A DNA stretch of 64,000 nt from UBA8337 sp963932545 (GTDB taxonomy: Bacteria > Pseudomonadota > Alphaproteobacteria > RS24): positions 1-64,000 of the forward strand of contig CAWVRH010000014.1 of assembly GCA_963932545.1 (NCBI GenBank). The letters are read 5' to 3'. This document shows, in pieces, positions 50,852 to 59,837 of this stretch. A program made the translations under genes and the position numbers. The first letter of the stretch is position 1. Every line of letters starts with the position of its first letter. The notes beneath the pieces are model-generated. The model was not told where the DNA came from. It made no database searches and worked only from the letters and a program-made list of their open reading frames with translations.

Positions 50852-51478
50852 ATGAGCCATGCGCGTATTTTTGATATTTCAGACCCAAGCCAATTGCCGC
50901 GCCAGCCGATTGAGGTGTTCGACGATTGGCTGAACGAAGCTGCCGCCAGCGAACCCAATGATCCGAACGCTATGTCTTTGGCCACGGTGTCCGGCGACGG
51001 CATGCCGAATGTGCGGATGGTTTTGTTGAAAGGCCATGATGCGCGCGGGCTGGTGTTTTATACAAATTTAGAAAGCCGGAAAGGCGATGAACTGATGCAA
51101 GCGCCAAAAGCCGCTTTATGTTTTCATTGGAAGAGCCTGCACCGCCAAGTGCGAGTGCAAGGTTTGATAAGCGCTGTGGACGATGCTGAAGCCGATTCTT
51201 ATTTCAACTCGCGCGGTCGCCAAAGTCGGTTGGGGGCTTGGGCCTCGATACAATCGCGCCCGCTGGCCTCGCGGGCTGAGTTGGAAGCGGCCTATGCCGA
51301 GGTGGACGCAAAACATCCGGGCGAAGATATTCCCCGCCCGCCGCATTGGTCAGGCCGGCGCGTTACGCCTTTGCAGTTTGAGTTTTGGCAAGATGGCGAT
51401 CATCGCCTGCATGACCGTTTGGTCTATAGCCGCACCGATGAGACGGCTGATTGGACGACCCAAAGGCTTTACCCATAG
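50852..51478 (+). CDS. pdxH: Pyridoxamine/pyridoxine 5'-phosphate oxidase
   Basis: The 208-residue flavoprotein has NAMSLATVSGDGMPNVRMVLLKG, FYTNLESRKGDEL, LCFHWKSLHRQVRVQG, RQSRLGAWAS, and the C-terminal HDRLVYSR with TQRLYP. It oxidises PNP/PMP to PLP with FMN. AAAGGAACG precedes the ATG at 50852; an upstream in-frame start lies inside the divergent leader and is unlikely. Confidence 0.95.
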   Translation: MSHARIFDISDPSQLPRQPIEVFDDWLNEAAASEPNDPNAMSLATVSGDGMPNVRMVLLKGHDARGLVFYTNLESRKGDELMQAPKAALCFHWKSLHRQVRVQGLISAVDDAEADSYFNSRGRQSRLGAWASIQSRPLASRAELEAAYAEVDAKHPGEDIPRPPHWSGRRVTPLQFEFWQDGDHRLHDRLVYSRTDETADWTTQRLYP

Positions 51479-51509
51479 AACCAAAAGGCCAGATGCGGTA
51501 AGATAGTCT

Positions 51510-52460
51510 ATGAGCCATAATCACGACCCAGAAAACAGCCAAACCTTGCACCATGACCCCCTCGGTCTGGAGCCGGGCAAGCGCGTGCAAGGCACGGCGC
51601 TTCTTGCGATTTTGGTCGCCAGCGTAATGATTGTGCTGAAGGGCGGCGCTTGGGTGCTGACCGGATCGGTGGCTTTGCTGGGCTCATTTCTTGATTCCAT
51701 TATGGATTTATCGCTATCGGTGATGAACTTTTTTGCCATCCGCCACGCGCAAACTCCCGCCGATGAAGAGCACCGTTTTGGCCATGGCAAAGCCGAAGCT
51801 CTGGCCGCGCTGGCACAAGGCGCGATGTTATCGCTTGCCGCTTTGTTTTTGGTTTATGAATCGGTGCAAGCGTTTCGCGCCCCGCAGGTTTTAAACGAGA
51901 CGAGCATCGGGATTATCGTTATTGCCATATCCATTGTGCTGACTTTCGGTTTGGTGGTGGTGCAACGCCGGGTCGCCAAAGCTACTCATTCGGTTGCCAT
52001 TCATGCTGATAGTGCGCATTACGCGGGCGATTTATATATGAATGTGGGCGTGCTTGGCGCTTTGGTTTTATCGGGGCCTCTGGGCTTTGTTTATGCCGAC
52101 CCTGTGTTGGGCGTGTTTGTGGCCGGACTTTTGGCCAGAAGCGCTTGGCAGGTTTTTACCGCCGCCGCCGATCAGCTGATGGATAGTGAGCTGGAGGATG
52201 AGACGCGCGATAAAATCAAACAAATCATTCTCTCGCATCCAGATGTTTTGGGCTTGCATGATTTGCGCACGCGCCGCGCTGGCTTGTCGAGTTTCATCCA
52301 ATGCCATATCGAGTTGGACGGCTCGATGACGCTCAACCAAGCACATAAGATTTCAGACAAGGTAGAGGCTTCTGTAATGCAGGCATTTCCTGGCGCCGAG
52401 GTTTTGGTGCACCAAGACCCGGAAGGCCACGAAGAACTTACCGACCTACAACAAAGCTAA
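51510..52460 (+). CDS. Cation diffusion facilitator (FieF/CzcD type)
   Basis: The 316-residue transporter has six membrane spans. The metal-site residues are FLDSIMDLSL in helix 2 and HADSAHYAGDLY in helix 5, and a cytoplasmic C-terminal domain has HDLRTRRAGLSSFIQCHIELDG. It exports Zn, Fe or similar divalent metals. The first motif is DxxxD, as in FieF-like members. Start 31 bases after pdxH, so possibly the same transcript. No metal-regulator gene is adjacent. Confidence 0.9.
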   Translation: MSHNHDPENSQTLHHDPLGLEPGKRVQGTALLAILVASVMIVLKGGAWVLTGSVALLGSFLDSIMDLSLSVMNFFAIRHAQTPADEEHRFGHGKAEALAALAQGAMLSLAALFLVYESVQAFRAPQVLNETSIGIIVIAISIVLTFGLVVVQRRVAKATHSVAIHADSAHYAGDLYMNVGVLGALVLSGPLGFVYADPVLGVFVAGLLARSAWQVFTAAADQLMDSELEDETRDKIKQIILSHPDVLGLHDLRTRRAGLSSFIQCHIELDGSMTLNQAHKISDKVEASVMQAFPGAEVLVHQDPEGHEELTDLQQS

Positions 52461-52463
52461 TTT

Positions 52464-53918
52464 TTAAGAAAACGCAGGCGGAGCCGTAAAGCCATAACCG
52501 GCTTGCTCTAGCAAGCGCGCGACGCCAATCGGGGTTTTGTCTTCATAAGCCGGCCCGACGATTTGCATGCCCATAGGTAACCCAGAACTATGTTGGGGCA
52601 AGGGCACGCTGGTGGCCGGCAAATTGCACACCGTGGCGACGCCAGGCCAAACAATGTTTTCCATATAGTCGCGCGCCTCGCCATTGACCAAGAAGGGGCG
52701 GGCGTAAACATTTGGGTCTTGCGCGTGCGCCATGGCAGGCGAAGGCGAGACGGGGCACAGCAGCACGTCGACTTGCTCGAAATAGGCTCGCCATTTGGCA
52801 GCCAATTGCGCGCGATGCTCGTCCCACATCAGCCAATCTTTATGCAGCAAACGAATGCCACGGGCTTGCAAAGTGGCGTAAGATATATCGTCTTCGCTGG
52901 CCGCATCGACGGTTTTTTGCATCCGCTGGTGAACGCTGTCTGAAAACCCGCGGCCCATGATGGGGTTCAGCAAAAGCGCGTAAATTTGTGTGTTCCATGC
53001 CAAATCAAAATCGGGCTTTAGGGTTTTTACCTCGGCGCCCATTTTTTCTAGGGCTTTGCCAGCGGCTTCAATCGCGCTGGCCATTTCGGGGTCGACGGGG
53101 CAATAGGCGTCGTCGGCCCAAATGCCGACACGCAAGCCATGCGCGTTTTCAAACCTTGGCCCTTGCAAAGATATCTGCATGGCTTGCGTCATGCTGCCAT
53201 GGGTACCGACGGTGGCATTGAGCAAGGTTTCTAAATCATCGACGGTTTTGGCCAAGGGGCCGACCACTGCCAAATCGCCTTCTGCGAGGGCGCCATGCAC
53301 CGGCGGCACATGGCCAACTTGCGGCACTAATCCGTGCGTTGGTTTGTGTCCAAACAGACCGCAATAATGCGCTGGAATGCGAATAGAGCCGCCGATATCG
53401 CTGCCGTATTCCATCGGTGTCAGGCCAGCCGAAAGGGCTGCCGCCGCGCCACCTGATGAGCCGCCGGGCGTATGCTCGAGGTTATAGGGATTATGGGTGG
53501 TGCCATGCACATCGTTAAAACTCTGCCAATCGCCGCAAAAAATAGGCGTGTTGGTTTTGCCCATAATAATGGCGCCCGCGCTTTTCAGGCGTTGGGCTAC
53601 GAGGCTATCTTGGGTTGATATTTTGCCGGCAAAATTAGGCGCGCCGACATCGCAGGTTAGACCTTTGACTTCGAAGGCGTCTTTTATGGTCATGGGCACG
53701 CCGTGCAAGGCGGTAAGGGGTTCGCCGCGCGCTTGTTTTTCGTCGGCCTTTTTCGCGTCTGCGCGGGCCTCGTCAAAGCGGGTGGCGACGACGGCGTTGA
53801 GCGTCGGATTGTGGGTTTCTATGCGGGAGATGAAATAAGTCAGGGCGTCGAGGGCAGATAGTTTCCCAGCTTTGATTTGCGCTGCAATGTCTTGTGCAGA
53901 AAGCGTATGTAAACTCAT
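52464..53918 (-). CDS. Amidase signature family enzyme
   Basis: The 484-residue enzyme has the catalytic Lys in GVPMTIKDAFEV and the Ser/cis-Ser region GGSSGGAAAALSAGL with GSDIGGSIRIPAHYCG. This is the complete Ser-cisSer-Lys triad. It hydrolyses amides, with substrate unknown; it is not GatA, since the GatA-specific context (gatB, gatC) is absent. It converges with the CDF gene, with three bases between stops, and diverges from the acyl-CoA synthetase gene. Confidence 0.9.
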   Translation of the reverse strand: MSLHTLSAQDIAAQIKAGKLSALDALTYFISRIETHNPTLNAVVATRFDEARADAKKADEKQARGEPLTALHGVPMTIKDAFEVKGLTCDVGAPNFAGKISTQDSLVAQRLKSAGAIIMGKTNTPIFCGDWQSFNDVHGTTHNPYNLEHTPGGSSGGAAAALSAGLTPMEYGSDIGGSIRIPAHYCGLFGHKPTHGLVPQVGHVPPVHGALAEGDLAVVGPLAKTVDDLETLLNATVGTHGSMTQAMQISLQGPRFENAHGLRVGIWADDAYCPVDPEMASAIEAAGKALEKMGAEVKTLKPDFDLAWNTQIYALLLNPIMGRGFSDSVHQRMQKTVDAASEDDISYATLQARGIRLLHKDWLMWDEHRAQLAAKWRAYFEQVDVLLCPVSPSPAMAHAQDPNVYARPFLVNGEARDYMENIVWPGVATVCNLPATSVPLPQHSSGLPMGMQIVGPAYEDKTPIGVARLLEQAGYGFTAPPAFS

Positions 53919-54010
53919 TTTTCTATCTCCGTCCTATAGACATATGGTTGCAGTTTGGGCAATCTACGCCCCAATGAACACCGTCTGAAAAAGACGATAA
54001 GGAGAAATTT

Positions 54011-55654
54011 ATGTTCGGTCAAATGCAAGATGTACCCCTACTCATGAACCGTATTTTGGATCATGCCATGATTAACCACGGAGAACGCGAGATCGTATCG
54101 CGCTTGGTGGAAGGCAATATTCACCGCGAAACTTATGCCGATGCGCATTTGCGCGCCCGCAAACTCAGCCAGGCCTTGCAAGGTCTTGGCATGGGGCAAG
54201 GCGATGTGATTGCTACGCTGGCTTGGAACACGCACCGCCATATCGAAGCTTGGTATGGCATTACCGGTATTGGCGGGGTTTACCATACGCTGAACCCACG
54301 TCTTTTCCCCGAGCAATTGGTCTATATTATCAATCATGCGGAAGATAAATTAATCTTCACCGATTTGACCTTCGTGCCAATTCTCGAAGCCATTCAAGAT
54401 CAGCTGACCCATGTGAAAGGCATCATCATTATGACCGATGCGGCCCACATGCCAGACACTAGCCTGACCAATGTGCATTGCTATGAAGACCTTATGGATG
54501 GCCAAAATGGCGATTTCAATTGGGTGGAAGTCGATGAGCGCGCGCCTTGCGGCATGTGTTACACATCCGGCACCACAGGTAATCCGAAAGGCGTTTGCTA
54601 TACGCACCGCTCCAACGTGTTGCACACATTGGTCGGTAATTCAGCCGATGTGATGGGGCTAAAAAGCACCGATTCCATTATGCCGGTTGTGCCAATGTTC
54701 CACGCCAATGCTTGGGGCCTTGCGCTCAGCGCGCCGGCGGCTGGCTCGAAAATTGTAAACCCTGGCCCGAATATGGACGGCGAAAGCATCTATCAATTGT
54801 TGACCGACGAAGCCGTGACTTTCACCGCTGCCGTGCCAACCGTTTGGCTGATGCTGCTGCAACATATGGAAGCCAATAATCTCAAATTGCCAGTGCTCAA
54901 AGATGTGACCATTGGTGGCTCTGCGGTGCCGCGTATCATGCTTGAGAAATTTGAGCGCGATTATGAGGTTTCCGTGAAACATGCTTGGGGCATGACAGAA
55001 TTGTCTCCGCTGGGCACCATTGCGAGCTTCAAATCAGGCATGGAAAACATGACCTTTGATGAACAGATGGACATTAAAGTGAAACAAGGCCGCGCGCCTT
55101 TCGGTGTGGAAATGAAAATCACCGATGACGAGGGTAAAGAATTGCCGCGCGATGGCGTGGCCTTTGGTCACCTGATGGTTCGCGGACCGTTTGTTGTCGG
55201 CGAATATATTAAAGGCGATGGCGGCAGCATTTTGGATGAGAACGGTTTCTTTGATACGGGCGATGTGGCGACGATCGACCCGCTTGGCTTTATGCAAATT
55301 ACCGACCGCGCCAAAGACGTTATCAAATCGGGGGGTGAGTGGATTTCGTCTATCGAGATTGAAAACGTAGCGGTGGCGCATGAGAGCGTTATGGAAGCTG
55401 CGGTTATCGGTTTGGCGCATCCAAAATGGGATGAACGCCCGCTGCTCATCATCGTGAAAAACGAAGGCGCGGAAGTTAGCAAAGAAGAAATTTTGAGCTT
55501 CCTAGAAGGTAAAATCGCCAAATGGTGGATGCCAGATGATGTCGCTTTCGTGGATGAAATTCCACACACGGCGACGGGTAAAATTCAGAAACTAACCTTG
55601 CGGGCGCAATTTGCTGATTACAAATTGCCGACGGCAGATAGCGCGGCGGAATAG
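54011..55654 (+). CDS. Medium/long-chain acyl-CoA synthetase (AMP-forming, AlkK/FadD-like)
   Basis: The 547-residue adenylate-forming enzyme contains the P-loop motif YTSGTTGNPKGVCYTHRSN, MTELSPLGT, DTGDVATIDPLGF, DRAKDVIKSGGEWISS and the catalytic Lys in ATGKIQKLTLR. It activates fatty acids to acyl-CoA via acyl-AMP. AlkK-type, medium-chain substrates are likely from overall resemblance; not certain. GGAG precedes the ATG by about eight bases. It is followed two bases later by a DUF1499 gene. Confidence 0.9.
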   Translation: MFGQMQDVPLLMNRILDHAMINHGEREIVSRLVEGNIHRETYADAHLRARKLSQALQGLGMGQGDVIATLAWNTHRHIEAWYGITGIGGVYHTLNPRLFPEQLVYIINHAEDKLIFTDLTFVPILEAIQDQLTHVKGIIIMTDAAHMPDTSLTNVHCYEDLMDGQNGDFNWVEVDERAPCGMCYTSGTTGNPKGVCYTHRSNVLHTLVGNSADVMGLKSTDSIMPVVPMFHANAWGLALSAPAAGSKIVNPGPNMDGESIYQLLTDEAVTFTAAVPTVWLMLLQHMEANNLKLPVLKDVTIGGSAVPRIMLEKFERDYEVSVKHAWGMTELSPLGTIASFKSGMENMTFDEQMDIKVKQGRAPFGVEMKITDDEGKELPRDGVAFGHLMVRGPFVVGEYIKGDGGSILDENGFFDTGDVATIDPLGFMQITDRAKDVIKSGGEWISSIEIENVAVAHESVMEAAVIGLAHPKWDERPLLIIVKNEGAEVSKEEILSFLEGKIAKWWMPDDVAFVDEIPHTATGKIQKLTLRAQFADYKLPTADSAAE

Positions 55655-55656
55655 AT

Positions 55657-56382
55657 ATGTTGGGAATTTCAGTTATAACTTTAACCACTTGGGCTTTGCG
55701 GTTTGCGATTGCCGCTCCGGTCATTGCCATTACTTTACTGGCCTTGTTCCGCTTTGGCGTGATGGATTTCCGTTTGCCTTTGCTGGGCGTGGCTGTGGCG
55801 AGCTTGCTGGCGGTTATCGCTTTGCTGTTGGGCGCTATGGCGCTCATCGGCGGCTATGGCGGCGATGGGGAGCCTACGCAAAAAGCCGTTATTGCGGTGG
55901 TCTTGGCTTTGGTGGTGCTTTACGCGCCGCTATCGACGCTTCGTAAGGGAGGCAATGTGCCACCCATCCATGACATCAGCACAGATTTGGATAGCCCGCC
56001 TGTGTTCACCGCTGTGCCCGCAACAAGGGCGGACAGCGACAATAGTTTGGATATTAATGCAGACGTACAGGCGCAACAAAAAGCGTTCTACACCGAGCTG
56101 GCGCCTCTGCGTCTAGCTGGTTCGCCAAGCGATAACTTTGCTAAAGCGCTGGCTGCGGCCGAAGCTATGGGCTGGGATATTGTGGCGCAAGATGCCTCTG
56201 CTGGCACCCTAGAAGCCACCGCGACAACAGCTATGTTTGGGTTTAAAGACGATGTGTCTATTCGTCTGACAAGCGATGCGGGTGCCACGAAAGTGGATGT
56301 GCGTTCGGCGTCTCGCGTGGGTCTATCTGATTTGGGGGCCAATGCTGCCCGCATTGAAGCTTATTTGGCGGCTTTGAAATAG
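55657..56382 (+). CDS. DUF1499 domain membrane protein
   Basis: The 241-residue protein has three hydrophobic helices in residues 1-95. A soluble part follows, starting at GNVPPIHDISTDLDSPPVF and closing with RLTSDAGATKVDVRSASRVG, which is the DUF1499 signature. DUF1499 proteins are of unknown function, often near lipid genes. The coupling to the acyl-CoA synthetase fits that setting. Its stop lies six bases before the converging MBL gene. Confidence 0.85.
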   Translation: MLGISVITLTTWALRFAIAAPVIAITLLALFRFGVMDFRLPLLGVAVASLLAVIALLLGAMALIGGYGGDGEPTQKAVIAVVLALVVLYAPLSTLRKGGNVPPIHDISTDLDSPPVFTAVPATRADSDNSLDINADVQAQQKAFYTELAPLRLAGSPSDNFAKALAAAEAMGWDIVAQDASAGTLEATATTAMFGFKDDVSIRLTSDAGATKVDVRSASRVGLSDLGANAARIEAYLAALK

Positions 56383-56388
56383 CGCCCC

Positions 56389-57297
56389 TTAGGTAAGTTT
56401 GAATTTAGTGTCGAGCGTTGGATTGCCATCGCTCGACACCACACCGCGCTCCACTAGGTCTTGCAAATGCGCGAGCATAGAAAGCGCCGCCGCCGGATGC
56501 AGTCGTTTGTCGACCGCGGCATAGACCACTTTTACCATGTCTCGAATATCACTATCGCCTGCCTCTAGGCGCGCTAGGACTTGCGCCTCGCGCGATTTGC
56601 GGTGGCTGATGTAGTCGCGCACGAAATCTTGGGGCTTGTGAATGCATGTGCCATGGGTCGGCCAGTAAATCTCATCGTCGCGCGCCAGCAATAAATCTAG
56701 CGAGGCCATATAATCGGACATGCTGCCATCGGGCGGAATGATGACGCTGGTCGACCAGCCCATCACATGATCGCCGGTGAAAAGGGCTTTTTCTTCGCGA
56801 AGCGCGTAGCACATATGGCCTGCCATATGGCCGGGTGTGAACACGCATTCAAGCGACCAGTCGCCGCATTCAATTAGGCTGCCATGCGCAACTTCTACGT
56901 CTGGGCAGAAGGCGTCGTCGGCATCTTCTTCCATCTGTGGGGCGTCGCTATGAATTTCTAGGTTTTTGCTTTTGGGGGGCGTTAGGCCGTAAATCGGCGC
57001 GCCCGTTTTTTGTTTTAGCGTTGCGCTGGCAGGCGAGTGGTCGCCATGTGTATGCGTAATAATAATATGGCTGATACTCTCGCCAGGCTCGAGGGCGGCC
57101 AAAATAGCCTCGATATGCGCGTCATCAATAGGGCCCGGGTCGATGACGCCGACTTGGCCATTGCCAATGAGGTAAGTGCCTGTGCCGGTAAATGTGAAAG
57201 GGCCAGGGTTGTTGCAAATGACGCGCCGAATGAGCGGACTTAAGCGATCTACTTTGCCGTAAGAAAATTCGAACTCTGTAACAAAAGGAATGCCCAT
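56389..57297 (-). CDS. MBL-fold metallohydrolase (LACTB2-like)
   Basis: The 302-residue protein has the metal-binding motif IITHTHGDHS (HxHxDH), then FTPGHMAGHM, LFTGDHVMG and WPTHGTC. These supply the two-metal site of the metallo-beta-lactamase fold. A C-terminal winged-helix-like tail (SMLAHLQDLVERGVV) matches the LACTB2-type domain. Probable hydrolase of a small ester or nucleic-acid substrate; exact role unknown. Its last codons contain a 10-base perfect inverted repeat. Confidence 0.87.
   Translation of the reverse strand: MGIPFVTEFEFSYGKVDRLSPLIRRVICNNPGPFTFTGTGTYLIGNGQVGVIDPGPIDDAHIEAILAALEPGESISHIIITHTHGDHSPASATLKQKTGAPIYGLTPPKSKNLEIHSDAPQMEEDADDAFCPDVEVAHGSLIECGDWSLECVFTPGHMAGHMCYALREEKALFTGDHVMGWSTSVIIPPDGSMSDYMASLDLLLARDDEIYWPTHGTCIHKPQDFVRDYISHRKSREAQVLARLEAGDSDIRDMVKVVYAAVDKRLHPAAALSMLAHLQDLVERGVVSSDGNPTLDTKFKLT
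56408..56439. repeat. Perfect 10-base inverted repeat at the 3' end of the MBL gene
   Basis: GTGTCGAGCG and CGCTCGACAC flank a 12-base loop inside the final codons of the MBL-fold gene, just past the end of the converging DUF1499 gene. No T tract follows on either strand, so it may be a transcript-end structure without classical termination. Confidence 0.65.
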
Positions 57298-57468
57298 TTG
57301 CGCCTCTTTTCACTTTAATAAAACTCTCCTGTGTGTAGCACGGAATTTCATATCTGTCTTTTTAGGAGTTTTACCCTGCGTTTGCTCTCTGCCGCCCAAC
57401 ATAAGTCGGGCGAAGGCGATAGCGAGGGTGTTTTGAGCCTCACGAAATGAAGCGACGCAGTAAAAAAC

Positions 57469-57509
57469 GCTAGCCACTTGGCTTGCTTCTGCTCGCCAAT
57501 CTGGCTAGC
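57469..57509. repeat. Inverted repeat GCTAGCC/GGCTAGC in the intergenic gap
   Basis: A 7-base inverted repeat with a 27-base spacer, 30 bases before the ATG at 57539. It sits in the longest gene-free stretch of the window (57298-57538), where nothing else was recognised. It may be an operator. Confidence 0.4.
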
Positions 57510-57538
57510 CTTTGGACATAACAGAGAGGGAGTTTCTC

Positions 57539-57910
57539 ATGAATAAGGTTTTACATATTTTGGTTTTAGTGCTCGGTGCGGTTTTCGCGCTGACGACGAT
57601 TGGCTGGATTTTGGATCCAGCAAGTGCCGGCAGGCGGTTGGAAATGGATCTGCTAGATGGTCTGGGTCGCAATACGCAAGTTGGCGATTTTACGGCTTTC
57701 TTCGCCACGATTACGGTCTCCATCTTGGTTGGGGCCCTGAAAAAGCGGGTGGATTTCATTTATGCGGCCGCCATGCTTTTGGGCTTTGCTGCGATCTTCC
57801 GTATTTTGGCAGGTCTGGTGCATGATGCGCCCATGCTGTTCTCGGCTATTGGTCCAGAGATTGTTTGCACGGTTATTTTGGTTGCCTACGCACGCACTTT
57901 GAAAGCTTAA
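57539..57910 (+). CDS. Small DUF4345-like membrane protein
   Basis: The 123-residue protein has four hydrophobic helices. The loop after helix 1 is GWILDPASAGRRLEMD, and ILAGLVHDAPMLFSAIGPEI precedes the last helix, resembling DUF4345-type integral membrane proteins. Function unknown. GAGAGGGAG lies seven bases before the ATG, a strong site that decides this start over an upstream in-frame ATG at 57512. It is followed by an intrinsic terminator, so it is probably monocistronic. Confidence 0.72.
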   Translation: MNKVLHILVLVLGAVFALTTIGWILDPASAGRRLEMDLLDGLGRNTQVGDFTAFFATITVSILVGALKKRVDFIYAAAMLLGFAAIFRILAGLVHDAPMLFSAIGPEIVCTVILVAYARTLKA

Positions 57911-57942
57911 AACGAGCCTCGGGGTTTCCCAAGGAAGATAAT

Positions 57943-57977
57943 AATCGCGCGTCTTCGGGCGCGCGATTTACTTTTGG
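57943..57977 (+). terminator. Intrinsic terminator after the DUF4345-like gene
   Basis: AATCGCGCG and CGCGCGATT form a 9-base stem with an 8-base loop, followed by TTACTTTT. It lies 33 bases after the stop of the small membrane protein gene. Confidence 0.7.
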
Positions 57978-58031
57978 GGCTCTGCATGGCAGGGTTTTAT
58001 GGCATTGAGATTGAAAATTGGGAGAAACCTT

Positions 58032-59120
58032 ATGTCGCAATCGAGCCTTGAGGGTGTGAAAAAACGCCCCCTTCTATCCATTCTAATTGGCCTATTTACT
58101 CTCTTTATTGGCTATCTGCTGTTGTGGCCTGTGCCATTTGATCCCGTTGCGGGTCCCGAGCGTGCGGCCAATCCTGCGGGCACCGGCGTGTTTGCCAAGA
58201 ACAACGCTTTGGCGAAAGCTGAATTGATTGAAAGCGGACATGGCCCCGAGGGCATCGCCTTTGATGCGAGAGGGCGACTGCACACAGGTCTGCATAATGG
58301 CGATGTTTTGCGCCAAAAATCAGATGGTCGATTTGAGCTTGTTGGCAATACAGGCGGGCGGCCTTTGGGGCTAGATTTTGACGCGCGCGGACAGTTGATT
58401 ATTGCCGACGGGATTGCGGGGCTGATTTCTATGGCGCCCGATGGCACGGTCAAAACATTGGCCACTGATTTTGACGGCAAGCGCATGTTGTTTGTCGATG
58501 ATTTGGCGATAGCCATAGATGGAAAAATTTATTTTTCAGATGCTTCGCAGCGTCACGCCTATGGCGCCGACATCATCGAGATATTTGAACGCCGACCTAC
58601 GGGACGCTTGATGGTTTATAATCCGCGCGATAAATCGTTGGCGGTGCTGTTGGATGATTTATATTTTGCCAATGGCGTGGCTCTCAGCGAGAGCGAAGAT
58701 TTTGTGCTGATTAACGAAACTTTCGACCATCGTATTATGCGGTATTGGCTGAAGGGCCCGAAAGCGGGCACATCCGACGTGTTTATCGATAATTTGCCAG
58801 GCTATATCGACAATATTACCGAAGGGCCCAACGGGAGCTTTTGGGTGGCTGTGGTTTCTGCTCGCACGGATGATTTGGATGCTTTGGTGCCGTCGCCGTT
58901 TTTGCGGAAGGTCGTGTGGCGCCTCTTGCAGCTCACCGGTGGCTCGCCAGCGCAGGAGCATAGCTATGCTGTGAAGCTTGATGCGACCGGCAAACCTTTG
59001 GTCTCGCTAGAAGACGATAGCGGGCATATTTACATGATGACCAGCGTTTTGGAGCGCCAAGGAAAGTTATATCTGGGCAGTCTTACCAATCATGCGATTG
59101 GTATTATCGAGGCCCCGTAG
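58032..59120 (+). CDS. Strictosidine-synthase/SMP-30-like beta-propeller with N-terminal membrane anchor
   Basis: The 362-residue protein starts with a hydrophobic helix (ILIGLFTLFIGYLLLWPV). A six-bladed propeller follows with GPEGIAFDARGRLHTG, PLGLDFDARGQLIIAD, LFVDDLAIAIDGKIYFSDAS and DNITEGPNGSFWVA, typical of APMAP/strictosidine-synthase-like proteins. These act as esterases or lactonases, here probably facing the periplasm. The ATG at 58032 follows GGGAGAAACC. It is a different subfamily from the SMP-30 gene at 3274. Confidence 0.85.
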   Translation: MSQSSLEGVKKRPLLSILIGLFTLFIGYLLLWPVPFDPVAGPERAANPAGTGVFAKNNALAKAELIESGHGPEGIAFDARGRLHTGLHNGDVLRQKSDGRFELVGNTGGRPLGLDFDARGQLIIADGIAGLISMAPDGTVKTLATDFDGKRMLFVDDLAIAIDGKIYFSDASQRHAYGADIIEIFERRPTGRLMVYNPRDKSLAVLLDDLYFANGVALSESEDFVLINETFDHRIMRYWLKGPKAGTSDVFIDNLPGYIDNITEGPNGSFWVAVVSARTDDLDALVPSPFLRKVVWRLLQLTGGSPAQEHSYAVKLDATGKPLVSLEDDSGHIYMMTSVLERQGKLYLGSLTNHAIGIIEAP

Positions 59121-59130
59121 GCGGGGTTTT
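59113..59130 (+). terminator. Short intrinsic terminator overlapping the propeller gene stop
   Basis: CCCCG and CGGGG form a 5-base GC stem with loop TAGG, followed by TTTT. The stop codon is within the loop. The stem is short, so the call is tentative. Confidence 0.45.
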
Positions 59131-59212
59131 GGCCCGAAGCTTATGTGCCGCACCATAAAGTTTATTTAAGGGCTAGACCGCAGCCTCGGTTTTATATATT
59201 TTCGCGCTCAGT

Positions 59213-59287
59213 TGGGGTGTAGCCAAGTGGTAAGGCACCGGTTTTTGGTATCGGCATGCGCAGGTTCGAATCCTGCCACCCCAGCCA
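59213..59287 (+). tRNA. tRNA-Gln (anticodon UUG)
   Basis: A cloverleaf folds by eye. Acceptor stem TGGGGTG pairs with CACCCCA, discriminator G, then encoded CCA. The anticodon arm CCGGT-TTTTGGT-ATCGG gives anticodon TTG (Gln, CAA codons), and the T arm is CAGG-TTCGAAT-CCTG. A TATATATT box upstream could be its -10 element. Confidence 0.95.
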
Positions 59288-59300
59288 GTTTTTGGGAAAA

Positions 59301-59837
59301 TTATTTCGGTGGTAAAAAGCCAAAACTGCGCAGGTCATCGTCGCTAAAGCGATGTTGGCCTTTGGCGTAGTTTTTTGCGTTTTGCACGTAGAAAGCCGCG
59401 TTCATCGCATTGGCTTTGCCGTTGTCGCGCTGTTTTACGACTTTGGCGGGCGCGCCCGCGATGATGGAATTATCGGGGAACTCGCTGCCTTCTGTGACAA
59501 TGCTGTGGCCAGCGACAATGCAATTATTGCCGATTTTTGCACCGTCCATAATCGTCGCATTTATGCCAATCAGACATTTGTCGCCAATCGTGCAGCCATG
59601 TAGCGTCGCGTGGTGAGTAATGGAACAGTCGTCGCCCACAATCGTCGGCGTGGTGCCGCCAACATGCATCATGACAAAATCTTGGATATTGGTGCGCTCG
59701 CCGATTTCAATGTGATACAGCTCGCTGCGCATCACCACATTTGGCCATACGGAACTTTCGGCACCCATACGCACATGGCCATAAAGAAGCGCTGTATCAT
59801 GCACCCAGACGCTCTCGTGAAGCTCTAATTTATCCAT
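59301..59837 (-). CDS. Gamma-carbonic-anhydrase-like hexapeptide protein
   Basis: The 178-residue left-handed beta-helix protein has repeated hexapeptides (GAESSVWPNVVMRSE, GERTNIQDFVMMHVG, GDDCSITHHATLHGC, NCIVAGHSIV). The Zn-binding His positions in MMHV and ITHHATLHG are kept. Family members are gamma-carbonic anhydrases or related transferases (YrdA/CaiE type); activity not certain. Its 5' end is just downstream of the CDP-alcohol phosphotransferase stop, with an 8-base overlap. Confidence 0.87.
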   Translation of the reverse strand: MDKLELHESVWVHDTALLYGHVRMGAESSVWPNVVMRSELYHIEIGERTNIQDFVMMHVGGTTPTIVGDDCSITHHATLHGCTIGDKCLIGINATIMDGAKIGNNCIVAGHSIVTEGSEFPDNSIIAGAPAKVVKQRDNGKANAMNAAFYVQNAKNYAKGQHRFSDDDLRSFGFLPPK

